Shown piece after piece: positions 10,649 through 23,347 of a stretch of 64,000 bases of DNA. This DNA is from Panonychus citri (Eukaryota; Arthropoda; Arachnida; Trombidiformes; Tetranychidae), in contig NW_026515433.1 of assembly GCF_014898815.1 (NCBI RefSeq), forward strand, positions 1,448,501-1,512,500, written 5' to 3'. The notes under the pieces were generated by a model. The model was not told the origin of the DNA. It saw nothing but the letters and a program-made list of their open reading frames with translations, and made no database searches. Made by a program: the position numbers and the translations under genes. Position 1 is the first letter of the stretch. Each line of letters begins with the position of its first letter.

Positions 10649-10652
10649 CACT
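10649..10652. repeat. Target-site duplication CACT (right, element A)
   Basis: Direct repeat of 1607-1610 immediately after the LTR end ACA. Confidence 0.9.
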
Positions 10653-10772
10653 GAAAGGCAAATATTTAATTCATCATCTTAAATTTAATCTCAATCAATA
10701 TTGATTGTCACTATTAGACTAATTATATATTTACATTGCTGAGTAATCAAAGACTTCAACTTTTGCTCGAGA

Positions 10773-10794
10773 AAAAGTTCTGATCAGAACTTTT
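10773..10794. repeat. Perfect 22-bp palindrome
   Basis: AAAAGTTC, TGATCA, GAACTTTT: a gap-free self-complementary sequence made from two copies of the recurrent AGAACTTTT motif facing each other. Confidence 0.8.
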
Positions 10795-12330
10795 CATTTT
10801 ACTTGTTCATCTGAATTCGTATCCATTTATCATCAATTACATTCTGAGTATTAACAGAAAAGTTATTGGCTAAACTTGATTCCTGAGTTCTGAGTCTTCA
10901 TTTTAATCAACTGTTCAGGGTAACTATTTAATGATCATTGACATTACATGAACAGGGTGAATTCAATATGATTCTGGAAAGGTGACAAAGTAATAATAAA
11001 TTATCAGTTTTTTTCTCCATCATTTTTATGTGACCTTTTTTTGTCACTTCCATCAAATTATCAACTAATTAACCAGTAAGAAAACATACTCAGTGATTAT
11101 CATGATTATCATGATTATTATCATGCTGGTAATGGAAAAGCTTTTCGATTCAATTTGCATAAGGTAATTTTTGCTTCTTGCAGAAAGAGAAAAGAAAACT
11201 AATTTCAAGTTATTCATTATAATTATATCCACGATTATGATTATGATTATCATCATCATGGTGATAAATGGAATGAGAGAGAAAATATTTCAACCTGAAG
11301 CAGAATGGAAATGATGAGAAAAATGTTCTCATCATGAATTTTGTGAGAAATTCGGAACTTTTTTTGCCGATTCATGTAAGGAATTCGGGAATGGAAAAAT
11401 GCTTATATGCTCATGATGAGAACGTGGAAATTTTTCTCTCTTCTCTCTTCATTTATGGAACTATGAAAACGGAAGTAAAGGTGAAATATTCCCAAAAGGG
11501 TGGAGTAGGAAGTGGAAGAAAAGTTCTCGTTGTTATAAGGGAACAAAAAAAGTTTCGAATTTTTTTCCTGTTCATTTCTTCCTGATGTAATAATTTCCTT
11601 CTAACCAGAACCTTGTTTCGAAATTAGCTCAATATTAATTCTAATGATAATACTCTGGAAAAAGTGATAAAAGTTATTCGAAACTTTTCCCATCACTGAA
11701 AAAGTTTTGAAAAGAGAATGAAAAATTGATCAAGATTAAATATTATTCTGTAGATGTTTTCATAACAAGCGGATGAATTCACCTTGAATTAATACTTGGA
11801 GATGATGATAAGTTGATCAAAGAGAAAATGTAAATAATATTCAATCAGCTGGCCGTGACTTGTGAGTTCTGAAATAGGATCAGAACTTCATACATGAGGT
11901 GAAAGTGATACACTTGGTGAAGACGAAGAAGATGACAAATAATATCTCTTCAATTTCGATCACGTCATATCCCTCATCATTTCAATGGAATAATTTTTCT
12001 GAATCTTCCTTTTACTTGGAATCACTTGATTGCCTGAGGCAGTGTTTCCATCATTAGTATCAATCTTACCACTTACTGACCAGAATGAACATGATGACGA
12101 TTAACTGAATTCATGTAAAGGAAGTTCAGTTAGCAAAAAGATTTTTACTTCTGTTAAAAAGGTTCTTTTTCCCTCATCTCATGACAATCAATTTTCCATG
12201 ACTTTGGATTAGAATGATATGAAAAGGTTACGAAAGCTTTAGCTCGTAAAGGGAGTGAAATTTCAAGAATATTATTCACTCTCGAGTTGCGAATTCGAGA
12301 GAGGAGCAAGTAGATATGGAGAGATGGAAG

Positions 12331-12347
12331 AAAAGTTCAGAACTTTT
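12331..12347. repeat. 17-bp inverted repeat, same motif
   Basis: AAAAGTTC and GAACTTTT arms separated by a single A. A second facing pair of the spacer motif seen at 10773-10794. Confidence 0.8.
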
Positions 12348-13746
12348 TTCTCCTTGAAAATACTTCCAGCAAATCTGTCAACCGTAAGTCCCTTCAGCTT
12401 ATGAGTGAATATCAAGACATAGGAAGGTGGAAGTCAGTGTTGAGGTGGATCAATTTACTCAGAATTTTTTGCTTCTTCTTCTTGAAAAATTCTCATTTTT
12501 CTACATTATAAATTGTACTCATGTTGTTGATACTTACCTTGAGTTTTCCACCCTCGAACTCACTGGCAAGTTAAATCTACAATCATCATCAATATGATTC
12601 CATAATATGTCTCATGTTACAAAAGCGACCATTTTACCTTTTGGTCATCTTACTTATTTTTCATCTCTCTTGATTCAATAAGATGAACTTTCCATCTGAA
12701 ACAAAGAAAAATTTCTCATAATTTTCACCATTTCTCCAACTCAGCTGATTGATTATCATCTCTCCGATTCGTGTTGATTGATAAATAAAATAATCTCTTC
12801 ATAAGAACATCAAATTTCCGTGTGAACATTTTGAACTTTTCATGTTCCCAGTATATGAGAGATTGAATTGAAAAGTTCATCAAAAAGTATCGAATTATTA
12901 TTCGGTTACCTGAAAAAGTTATCTCTTCCAACTACCATGAGAGATGGGTGGTTATTATGAATAAAGATACATTCGATTTCTCAACTTCATGTAAATCTCA
13001 CCAACTTGAGTAAATAACATGGGAAACTTTCTGAACAAAGAAGATGAACCGTGTGAATCCAAGTGCATCGTTCTGATAAAATAACCTGTTATCTTTTTTC
13101 CTATTCTTTAGAATATAATAATAATAATATTCAACCATAGAATTATCATTATTTCAAAATATTTCTATTTATTCTGATGGAAAAATTATGTTACACAATC
13201 ATGAAGTTGGTGGCAGATAAGATGGTTCGATATGTTAAAGAATACTGAAAAAGAGATGGAAACATCAATTCGTTGTAATCAGATTTTCAGAGAATCAGAA
13301 CTTTTTTTTATTGCTTCTTCTCTCTCTCCTTTTCTCTTTCATATCATTATTAACATGAGATCATCAGAATTACCTGAAACTTTGCCCATGTTATTGTTTA
13401 TTTAATAACCTGCTACATAATCAGATCAGAACTTTTCATATATTCCCCTTGCATGATACACGATTGGTTTAAAGTTTAATATCAGTTCATGAGGAAATCA
13501 AATTTTATTCAAAGTTCCTCAAGTGAATTCAATATAAATACAGATTTTTTCATCCTTTTCCATGTAAACTCCATGAGTGGATCTGTTGATTGGAATTTTT
13601 TGTTTCCGATAAAAGTTCATAAACTGTTAACGATTTATTGGTCAGCCGATTAATTAATTTGATACCAATTAGAATCATATGAAAAGTTAACAATCCATGA
13701 TAATGATGGTGATTAAGAATGAATAAAATTTCAAATTGAATAGTAA

Positions 13747-13750
13747 TAAT
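13747..13750. repeat. Target-site duplication TAAT (left, element B)
   Basis: TAAT directly before the left LTR; repeated at 25879-25882. Confidence 0.85.
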
Positions 13751-14016
13751 TGAAGGGTAGAAAAACATGAAATCCTCAGTCTTTCCTTTTCATCACTATT
13801 ATGATTTGGAAACAAATTTAAAACTTTTCTAAATTTTTATTCTGTTCTCAACAATTAGTTAATTGTTGTAATTTTCTTAATTTCAATTCTTAAATTTCCC
13901 CATTGTTAAATTGGTTAATCCACTCCCATAACTATAGTTATAATTTGCTTAATTGTTGTTCATCAACCAATCTAATTGTTTAGTATCCTAACAATTAATT
14001 GAAGTAATTAAGAAAT

Positions 14017-14023
14017 TATAAAA
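14017..14023 (+). promoter_or_regulatory. Possible TATA box in the 5' LTR of element B
   Basis: TATAAAA about 267 bases into the LTR. Position and sequence fit a core promoter; not otherwise supported. Confidence 0.35.
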
Positions 14024-14734
14024 TCCGAAATTAAGTAACCAATTGTAATTAATCAAAATTTCACTCTATACCTAAAGATATGATTATAGATTAATTTAGT
14101 TGAAAATAATTGACTAATTTTCTTAATTGTATCAACCCAAATCTCTTCATCTTAAGATGACCAAAATTTGGTTACAAAAGTAAGAGACCCGATTTTCTCT
14201 TTCTATCCCTCTTTCTTTTTTCTTTCTTTTGTTTTTTAGAAATTACCATTGTCAAGCCTAAAGGCTTATCTTAAGTTTAACTCATCATCTTTTGATAACA
14301 GGTTAACTATTGTTCATCTTTGTCGAGACTCAAAGGCAAAAGTTTCTTTGTAACGATTAGATTAACCTTATCACTAATATGATTTTGTTTAATTCAATTT
14401 CCCCTTTTTCTTTATTTTAATTTGTATCCCCTTCTCATCTTTAATTGATTTCCCCTTTAATTGTTACCCCTTGTTTCTTTATTCTAAAAAGAACAATTTT
14501 TCCCTCAATTTCTTCAGTGATTGTTTAAGTTTAGAAAACGCTTATTCAAGTATCTCTTTATGTTACAATTGCTCTTATTAAAATTTCAATTAAGTTTCAA
14601 TTCAAATCTTCTTACAATTAATGTTTAATTGTTAATCTGAATTCTCAAGAATTATCGAGTTTAAACACTAGTGCAACATTGAGATCAATAGATCAAGTTG
14701 AGTTAATCGTCAAGGTCCTAAAAGAATCTTGTAT

Positions 14735-14743
14735 TCGGTAAGT
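14735..14743 (+). promoter_or_regulatory. Strong splice donor within the 5' LTR of element B
   Basis: TTCG then GTAAGT, with the exon ending at 14737. It lies downstream of the likely promoter, so any transcript starting in the LTR would contain it. Paired with an acceptor near 21625 it would remove gag and pol and leave the third ORF. Confidence 0.45.
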
Positions 14744-14893
14744 TTTGTGGGACCGAAAATCTTCTGTTTCCCTCTCCAAGCCTAAAGACTTAATCTGAGT
14801 TTCATCTCAATCAATCTGAGTTTCATCTCAATCTCAATCCATCGATCTAAGTGATCATCTAAACCTCATCATCTCATATTTTCCCCCACAAAT

Positions 14894-14912
14894 TGGCGAC
14901 CCAGGCAGGATC
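14894..14912 (+). other. Primer-binding site, tRNA-Arg-like (element B)
   Basis: TGGCGACCCAGGCAGGATC begins three bases after the LTR. It matches the element A site at all but one position and fits the 3' end of Arg tRNAs with two differences from the form I recall. Confidence 0.75.
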
Positions 14913-15021
14913 TTGTCGATTTATTCCCTTTGCTTGTTCTCTTGATTTACTCAGCGTGAAAACGTTGTTTCCAGTGTTTTGTGTTTGTGTTTTTCTGCTC
15001 ATCCAAAATTCTTTTGAATTA

Positions 15022-15222
15022 TCTCCATCCATCCATCCATCTAACTCTCAATCAAAAATTCTACGGAATTAAATTCAATCCATCCATCTAAATTTCAACA
15101 AATCCATCCATCTAAAACTCAAATAAAATTCTACTGAATTATCTCTATCCATCCATCCATCTTTCCATCTAACTCTTAACCAAAATTCTATTGAATTAGT
15201 TCAATCAATCCATCCATCTTTC
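15022..15222 (+). repeat. CCATCCATCCATC tandem repeats in the element B leader
   Basis: The untranslated leader before the gag ATG consists of degenerate repeats of about 55-70 bases, each with a CCATCCATC cluster followed by an AAAATTCTA(C/T)GGAATT-like segment. The element A leader is much shorter and lacks them. Confidence 0.7.
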
Positions 15223-15229
15223 AATCAAA

Positions 15230-16465
15230 ATGCCTCCTAAGCGTTCAAGAATCGCTGCTATTACTCGTGTTGCTGCTGCTCGTGCTGCTAAAGCTGCGAA
15301 AGCTACTCGTCGTGTTACTACCACACCCGAACCTGAACTTTCTGAGGATGAAACTCTCATCCCATCACCTCCATCTTTTAATGACATTCAAACCCCGGTC
15401 AATCCTCGACCACCCACTCGTGTTTCCACGATCATTTCTAAACCCAAATCTCTCAGAGATCTCACATTCAACGAGATTCTCGAACTCTTTCGATTTTGGA
15501 ATGTTCCAATTCCAATTCGCTCTCTTGCTATGAAAAGGCTCACCGACATTGTGTCAACTAATTTTCTTCTTCTTGGAGAAAATCTAACTTCAGAAGAAAT
15601 TCAATCTCTTCCTATTGAGGAAATAAAAAGCCAAAACCTCCCAAATTGGCTAACAGAATTTCGTACCCAAAATATCTCTGAACCTGAAATTCAGAATTTC
15701 ATAAAAAACATTGGAAGAGAAAATGAAATTATTTTCAATCTCTCCCACTCAGAACTTTATGCTCTCCCTCTCTCTCTTGGTGTTCTCTTAAAAATAAAGA
15801 ACATTTTAAATTCACTCGGTGCAAATATTACCGATCCATCACCTCCATCAATCTCTCCATCTGTCAATTCAAATGACAATCTAACACCTTCAACTTTCTT
15901 TGAGTTAATGAAACAGTTGAAAACGGATCCTCATGTACCCGAATTCCGTTCTGGTGAAGACCCCTATTCATGGTTGGTCAAAACTAAAGATCGTTTATCC
16001 AAAGAAAATGTGGATGACGAAACCCGATTACGACTTCTCCAAAAGTCTATGGCCCATGAGATAAAAACAAGTGCCACTGGTTTAGACGATATTACCAATT
16101 ACCAAGAATACGTTGATGCCCTCTTCGAAAAGCTAAAGACCCCTGAAAGCCAATATTCAGCGGACTTCGAATTAAGAAATTGTCGCTACAATCCAGAATT
16201 TCACCCTGAAAAATTCTTCTCAGACATGCGAAGGTTGGTAACCAAAGCGTTTGGTCCAACCAACGATTCCCTCTTTCTCAATCTTGTTCTCCAACACATC
16301 CCTCGAAATATCAGAGATGATATTTATACTCTCGGCATAAATGATGATAAAACAAGAATTTATAATCATTTAACTCGCATCCATTTTGATTACAAGAATA
16401 ATCAAAATCGCCAAAAAGTTCAGAAATCAATCCTCGAAAAATCCCAACTCAAATCAATCGAATGA
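15230..16465 (+). pseudogene. Gag N-terminal part of element B, ended by TGA
   Basis: 411 codons from ATG (MPPKR, the same start as element A) with an Ala/Arg-rich N-terminus and a capsid-like region that aligns with element A (for example DPYSWL against DPFEWL). The frame ends at TGA 16463-16465, while the same frame continues uninterrupted beyond it into the zinc knuckle and protease. The stop lies in a low-complexity linker. It is either a nonsense mutation or a readthrough site; as written Gag would lack its nucleocapsid finger. Confidence 0.85.
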
Positions 16466-19400
16466 AAATCTTCAGTTGCTCGAATGTTAAAATCTAACAA
16501 TCCCCATTACTCTAACTCTAACTCTAATTATAAAAGAGCCCAAAACAGTTCATCATCCGCACCTAAAGATGCAAAGTTTTGCAACTATTGTAAAGGTGAT
16601 GACCACACTATTGATGTTTGCTCTAAATTAGCCTACCGAAAAGCTCAAGAAGCCGCAGGAATTAAACCCCCTTACCAAAGAAAAGATCAGAATTACCCTC
16701 GTCAACAATTCAATCCCACCGTTACTCAAACTAATCTCGCTACCTTAGTAGGTCAAGATCAACCAACTCCTCAGGTACAACTTCCTCCTCAACCGATTAA
16801 TACAATAGTTACCGTTCCCCAAAATCTTACTAACCCAATTCAGTTTGATTACCGTCCTCCCTCTCCTCCCGAACCAATGCAAAGTGGACTCCGTGGTAAT
16901 GTTGGATTTGCCATATCTAAGGATATCAAGCAAATCTCACAACTCGGTAATACCGCAATCGCCCACATGCCCCAAGTTAATCTCACTCTCTGTCTCCCCG
17001 ATAAATCCCGAGTTCAAGAAGGAAAAGTTCTAGTTGATACTGGCGCTTCTGCTTGTGTGATTGATGCTGGTCTAGCTTCTTACCTTCAAGCTCATGTTAT
17101 TCGAGTAAATCGAACTCTAAAAGGAATTGCATCCGGAGTTTATGTAGACTCTTTTGGTTTTTCTTACGCTATCTTTAAGCATGATGGAATGGATGAATCA
17201 AGAATCATCAAGTTCCAAATTTGTGACAAATTTGAGCCTATCTTCTTATTAGGAAATGCTTTTCTTCATGTTTTTTATATGACACTAAATTCAGATGGAA
17301 ATGAATATAACATTTCAGTGAAAGAAAACCCCAATTCTCCCGAATTAACCAATCCCGATTTTTACTTCCGATTCTGTACTCCCGATGAAACTGATTTCAT
17401 CATCGAAACTTCTATTAAAGTTACTGGTAATGCTGCTTCTGATTACATCTTGGATTCTAATCCAGTTCCCTCATCTCATTCGGCTTCAACAATTAATCCT
17501 CCCTCCAATCATCATCCAAATCTAACAACAATTAACATTCACCCTGATAATCAAAAATTCAAAAACTTTCCTCAACACTCACTAATTGCGCGGTGTATGC
17601 TAACTAGTGAATCTGAACTTAACGAATCTAAAATTCAACCTCTTCTTGACAAAATTAAGTCGAGAATCAATCCAAATCTCAATCCCTCTCAACAAGATGA
17701 ACTTTTAAAACTTTTCGAAAGTTATCAAGACATTTTCTCCCAACACAAAAATGATCTTGGATTTGTCTCTTCAACTGTTTGCCCAGTTAAAATTGATCTC
17801 GAAGATCAAATCATCCCGTACCAAAAACCGTACAACTGTAATATCCATCGTCGTGGAGTTTTCCGTGAGATCATTAATGATATGATCGAACATGATCTGA
17901 TCGAACCCTCTGATGCTCTCGGAGGTGCCCCTTCATTATTGGTTCCTCGATCAGATGGTACCCATCGAATGGTGACCGACTACCGGTTACTCAACAGACT
18001 CACTAAAATCCCAAGGTACCCGATGCCCCGAATAGACGATTGTCTTGAAGTCGTCCGCGGTGGTAAATTCTTCAACCTTTTTGACCTGGCACAAGGTTAC
18101 CATCAAATTGAGCTTCCTCCCTCCGAACGAGAGAAAACCGCTTTTGTAACACCCGATGGTAAGTACCAATATAAACGACTCCCTATGGGACTTGCCGGCG
18201 CTCCCTTTATCTTCCAACGTTTTATGAACAAAGTTCTGGAAGGACTTCAGTACGTCAATTGTATTGGATACTTTGACGATATCCCTGTTGTTGGTGTAAC
18301 TTTTTACGATCTCATCAATAATACTAAATTGGTATTAGATCGATTAAGAAAATATAACCTAAAGGTTAAACCAGAAAAGTGCCACTTCGGTGAAACCGAA
18401 ATCTTATTATTAGGTCATCTCGTCTCAGGCGAAGGAATTCGCCCTGACCCGAAAAAGGTTCAAGCCTTAGTGAATCTCCGTTACCCTAAAACTGTTCGTG
18501 AACTTCAATCCCTCTTAGGATGTTACAACTACTTCTCCAGGTACATCAAAAACTACTCATCAATCGCTGCCCCTCTCTATCGTCTAATCTCTAAAGAAAG
18601 AAAATTCAAAATTCTCCCTGCTGATAAACAAGCACTCGATTCTCTCAAATCATCTCTCATCAATACCACTCTCTTGGTACATTTCAATCCCAAACTCCGT
18701 CGAAAAATCTCCGTTGACGCATCTGATGTTGCTGTTGGTGGAATCCTATTACAGGAAGACGAAAATTCCGAAGACTTCAACCCGGAAAATCCCATCGAAA
18801 CCGTAAGCCATTGGCTCCCAATTTCATTCTTTTCTCAAAAATTACTTAAGCATCAGCTTCATTACAGTGTTTCCGAAAAGGAACTGTTAGCAATTCTTGT
18901 CGGTGTGTACAAGTACAGTCACTATCTTGATGGTGAAAATTTTCTCATTGAAACTGACCACCATGCCCTGTGTCAGCTCCCAAAAATTAACTTCAAAAAC
19001 TCTCGTCTCCAAAGATGGTCTATTATGCTCTCATCTTATAATTTTAAGGTGATCTACAAAAAAGGTCTAACCCATCCCCCTGACTGTTTCTCCCGTTATC
19101 AGTCCGAATGGGACCACAGAAAAACAATTGACCCCGAGGAAGAATTTTTAGACAAAGTTTTTCTCAACGAGTACATCGAAGACCCATCCGATCATCACTA
19201 TCATGATATTGGATTAAATCTCATCAATCTATCATTCGAATCACCTCTCCTTGATTACGAACAAATCAAAGAACCTCCTCTCATTCTTTACTCCATCTCT
19301 TCAGAAATCGCTCATCTTCAACCTCAATCAAAAACATCTCCTCAAGAATTTTCCTTATGGAAGGAAAAAGTTAGAACTTCTCAGAAAAATAACCCTGATA

Positions 19401-19534
19401 TTCAATCAATCATCTCTCAGCTCTCCAATCCAAATTCAATCGTCTCTAAACGATATGTCCTTAAAGACAATCTTCTATCGAAAAGACTCTCGAACACCCT
19501 TTGGTACTCGACTTGTAATCGACCGAGATCTTAA
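16466..19534 (+). pseudogene. Nucleocapsid, protease, RT and RNase H of element B
   Basis: Continues the gag frame after the TGA; the first ATG is 16484. It has a CCHC knuckle C-x2-C-x4-H-x4-C (about 16578-16620), protease DTGA (about 17036), RT with YFDD (about 18270-18280) and an RNase H region (about 18710-19080). The frame closes at 19534, but homology to integrase has already moved to the +1 frame at about 19478-19500, next to an AAAA run. The RT/RNase H part is intact and strongly similar to element A. Confidence 0.88.
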
Positions 19535-22500
19535 AGAGATATTTAAATTAGAGCACGAATCAACATTAGGTGGACATTTCGCCACCGAGAAAACATATTT
19601 GAATATAGCCCGAAGATTCTGGTGTAAATTCTTATATGATGAAGTTAAAAAGTTATGCGAAAATTGCTTAGTTTGCAATCTATCGAAACCCTCCAACATC
19701 ATCTATGTTGATCCCTCCATCAAACCAATCCCTCAGCAAATCTTCACCCGCTTTGAACTCGACGTTCAAGGGCCAATCACCATTGGAAATCAAAAGAAAT
19801 ACATCCTCGTCATTGTCGATGTTTTATCGCGATTTGTATACGCGAAATTAACCACCAATCAAACAGCTTCAACTGTAATTAACTTTCTCTCTCCCTTCTT
19901 TCATCTCTTCGGTTTTCCCACTCACATACAAACCGACTTAGGTACTAATTTCACCTCAGATGAATTCAAAAAGTTCATGGATAAACACGGAATAATTCAT
20001 GATACAAGTACCCCGTACCACCCTCAATCCCAAGGAATAGTCGAAAGGAGTAATAGGACTATTGCCGAAAGACTTCGTACATATGTTTGTACTCAAGGAA
20101 CAAAAAATTTAATTTCCGCTCTCCAAGCATCTTTATATGCAATTAACTCATCCATCCACAAAATCACTCGCTTCAGCCCCTATTTTCTTGTTTTTGGTCG
20201 CGAGCCAAACAAACCCCTTGACAATTACTTATCCATCAACCACAATTCCCCAGTGACCGTAAATGAAGCTCGAAAAATTGCTTATGCACGGCTTAATTCT
20301 CAACAACTCTACCAAGTTAACAGAACTAAATCCCTTCATCCTCACTCTCCTTATGCTATTGGAGATTATCTGTTAGTAAAAAATGAATCTCAGGATTCAT
20401 CAGTTTCCAAAAAACTCCGTAATCGCTATCATGGTCCATACTTAGTTTGTGGTCTAAAGAAAGGTGCACTAATGCTCTTAGATACCTTAAGCTTTAATCT
20501 CTTCATTGCTAATGTTTCTAACACTAAGAAATATTCAGGTAAACTAACCACAGCAATGATTAACCTCAGAGATAATTTCTTTAATCCTGACTCATTTTTA
20601 GAAAATGAAAATTTCAATTCCCCAGAAATTGAGTTAATTACCAATAACCAATTTCAATCACTCAGTGATAATAATTATGATCAAGATGAAAATCAAGAAC
20701 CAGATTTTCTTTCAAATGAAGATTTAAACAACTCAATTAACCCTAATGAAGATGAAAATCTAAATGAACTAATCCAAAACTTTCCTCAATCAAATGACCA
20801 ATTTTCCCTAATTAACAATTCAAATTGTAACAATCAATTGATTAATGATCACTCTGGTGATATATTAATTGATAATTTCAAGAAACCAAAAAGAAAATAC
20901 AAAACATCTGATCAACAGATTATTGATCAGCCAAAGTTAATTGTTAACAATCAAGAAAAAATCTTAACTCGACAACAATTGAAAAACAAAAAAGTTTTTG
21001 TATTGTTTAAATTGTCATTGTTAGAAGAAGATAATGAAAATATTTTTCTAATTAATCTTAATTGTTGCTCCCAATCTAATCATTATAATGATAAAAATCA
21101 AAAATTTTCTCAGAAAATTAATTTTGATCAACCCAATCACTTTAATGATTTTAATTTTTCGAAATTCGAAATTAGATTAACATCTGTGGGAAAGAAAAAT
21201 CTTTTCTTTTTTAAGTTAACCATCTCCACCGAAGGCGTTAGTTTCGCTAATTACCTTTACCCGCCTTCCTCTTTGTTCTTATCTCAGTCAACCCATTGGT
21301 CACCTAGAGTCAACTTCTTTTCAGTTCACTTCATTTTCTTTTTCAACATTGAAAACTGTTCACCTTCTGACTTGATCAAATCTTTAGATTTATTCATTTT
21401 CTCCATCTTCTCAATTCTTCTAAATTTCCTTGATTGTGAAAAGTTAATTGTTTCAGTTAATTGTTCCAATTCATCAAACAACTTTGGTTGTAATAGACAA
21501 TTTTTCTTCTCCATTTTAAGTGTTAAGTTAAGTGTTTCCGGTCAATTGACTCAAAGTGTTTTCCTCCACTTCAACCAATTTAATCATCTCCATCAAACTC
21601 TAATTAATCATCCATCTCATCTTAGCTTTAAAACGCTAATTAATCTCGTGATAAAAATGGACAACAACTCTAATTCACCACCCACACCTTCTAGTGTATC
21701 CGCTTCCTTCAACAATCAACGTGCCAACTCTCATCTCCTTAGATCAGTGATCCCTAATTGTGGTTATGAAAGTGACCCTGATTGTTGGTATGTTCCAGGC
21801 CCCATCGATAATACACCTCAACCTGAATTCCCTCTCGTCGATCTCGAATCATCTCCAAAGAAAAATTCTGAACTTAAAACAGTTACATTCACCTCGCCTC
21901 TTGTTCATCAACAATCTGCTCTCAAACGTTCCGTTTCAATAGAATCCCTGGATTCAATCGCCTCATCTCATCCAAAACAATTAAAAAGAATCACCCTTAG
22001 GAATCCCATGGAGGAAGAAAATCAAGGTAAGGTCGTGGCTTTGCCAAGTACTTCTCGTTCTGAACCTTCTTCTTCTTCTTCTGAATTTCCGAATAAATAT
22101 CCAAAACCTTTCGAATATCCAATCATCTACAGTAATGAAATCCCTGCTCCTCTTCCATTAGAACTTCCTTCTCATGCTTCAATTGAGAAATTTATGAAAA
22201 TCAAAGCTGCCGTCGCAATGAAAAATGAAAATTTTAAAACAATTAAAGAAAAGTTCGAGCGAATGATTCGCGAAAAAATTTACTTAAATCTTTACCAAGA
22301 TGATTCCATCTATTCAATCCCTCTTCCAAAAATACCTAAAGGTATTTCACGAAATTCAATTATTCATGAGAAATTAGATAGTTTCATCAATGAAATTCGC
22401 TGCTATTTCTGCGAACAAGTTGCTCTTCTTCCTCTCGAATGCAAATTCTGTAATCATTGGTATTGCACCAATTGTGTTATTTTTACTCAGAATTTAATTG

Positions 22501-23294
22501 CAACCCTTAAGTTAACCCCTCCATCACATCTAACAAAATTCATTTGTTTGTTTCCAAATTGCCTTAAGAACTTTGCCTCAATAGACGATTATCCAACTTA
22601 TGGTCTCGTCTCTTATTCTCAAACTTACGTTAATTATCGTAATTGTAAGTTCAATTGTAGGTATACTCTTTGCACCAGTCAGCTCAGCCCTAATTTATTT
22701 GAAGCTCATGAATCCAAATGTAGATTAGGATTATTTAGAGAAGAGGTAGATCTTAATGCAATCCCTCTTTTTCACCAAGGCGCTTCAGTCCAAGAACTTT
22801 CCTCAATCACTCCCAAGCGTCTAATTAGCTTCATTCCGCCCCATGTTAAGTTAGCACCTCAGCCTCAAATCTCATACTCAACTCATGAATTTGATTATGA
22901 ACAAAAATTCGAGTTGTATGCTTGCTTGTTAGTTAACAAGGAAGAAAATCCAAATGACCCTCTCTTATCGGACACCAACATTCGTTCTCATGCGAATCTT
23001 AGATTAGGTTTTTGGGAAACTTTTAATAAAAGAAAAGACCCCACTCTTCCCCTATCCGAAAATGAAGAATTCGTCCGCTCAGTAGGCTTCCCTCCCGTTC
23101 TCTCTTATGCACCCGCTGCATCCCGACCTCGAACTACTTGGTCAACCAAGAAAAATCCAATCCCTCATTACCTTCTCACCGACTCAGAAGAATGGTTAAA
23201 GTTACGAGAAGGAAAGGCAAAACGCGATCTGCCTTGTTCACCCATCAGAACTTCCCCTGATGCTGGTCATCCAATCTCCCTACACCACAATTGA
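19485..23294 (+). pseudogene. Integrase, linker and N-terminal half of ORF3 of element B
   Basis: In frame +1 relative to the RT block. Integrase has the HHCC finger (about 19553-19680) and catalytic Asp, Asp and Glu (about 19760, 19936, 20044), then a GPY motif (about 20430). A long Asn/Ser/Phe-rich stretch (about 20560-21650) follows, with no recognisable domain and a T-rich base composition. From ATG 21657 (MDNNSNS) the protein resembles the element A C-terminus: RING-like C-x2-C (from 22401), YC-x2-C, and a TRAF-like C-rich segment to about 22725. The frame closes at TGA 23294; homology to element A continues for a short way in the next frame (TIDPLSRL). Confidence 0.85.
21612..21660 (+). 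promoter_or_regulatory. Candidate splice acceptor and ATG for ORF3, element B
   Basis: CATCTCATCTTAG ends at 21625, 31 bases before AAAATGG (ATG 21657-21659), which has A at -3 and G at +4. Together with the LTR donor at 14737 this would give a subgenomic mRNA for the third protein. Inference. Confidence 0.35.
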
Positions 23295-23347
23295 CCCTCT
23301 TTCTAGATTAACCCAGGAAGAGCAAAAGAAAAAAATAAAATCAAAGA

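Larger units (their letters stand above)
10653..13746. other. Spacer between the two retrotransposons
   Basis: AT-rich host DNA without a recognisable gene. It holds several AGAACTTTT motifs (10773-10794, about 11515, 12341, 13296, 13427), two of them in palindromes listed separately. The open frames here lack codon bias and known motifs. Confidence 0.65.
13751..14890 (+). repeat. 5' LTR of element B
   Basis: 1140 bp, starting TGAAGGGTAG and ending CCCCCACA. Compared with 24746-25878 it has extra bases in three places, around 14261-14268, 14302 and 14404. Rich in AATTGTT-type sequence like the host spacer. Confidence 0.95.

Noticed and set aside
14998..15229. CRISPR-like or satellite array
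   Set aside because: Repeats are degenerate CCATC clusters in the leader of a retrotransposon, without unique spacers.
20980..21650. Phe/Leu-rich stretch of element B considered as an env-like membrane protein
   Set aside because: No signal peptide, no conserved Cys pattern and no match to element A; base composition (T-rich) alone explains the hydrophobicity.
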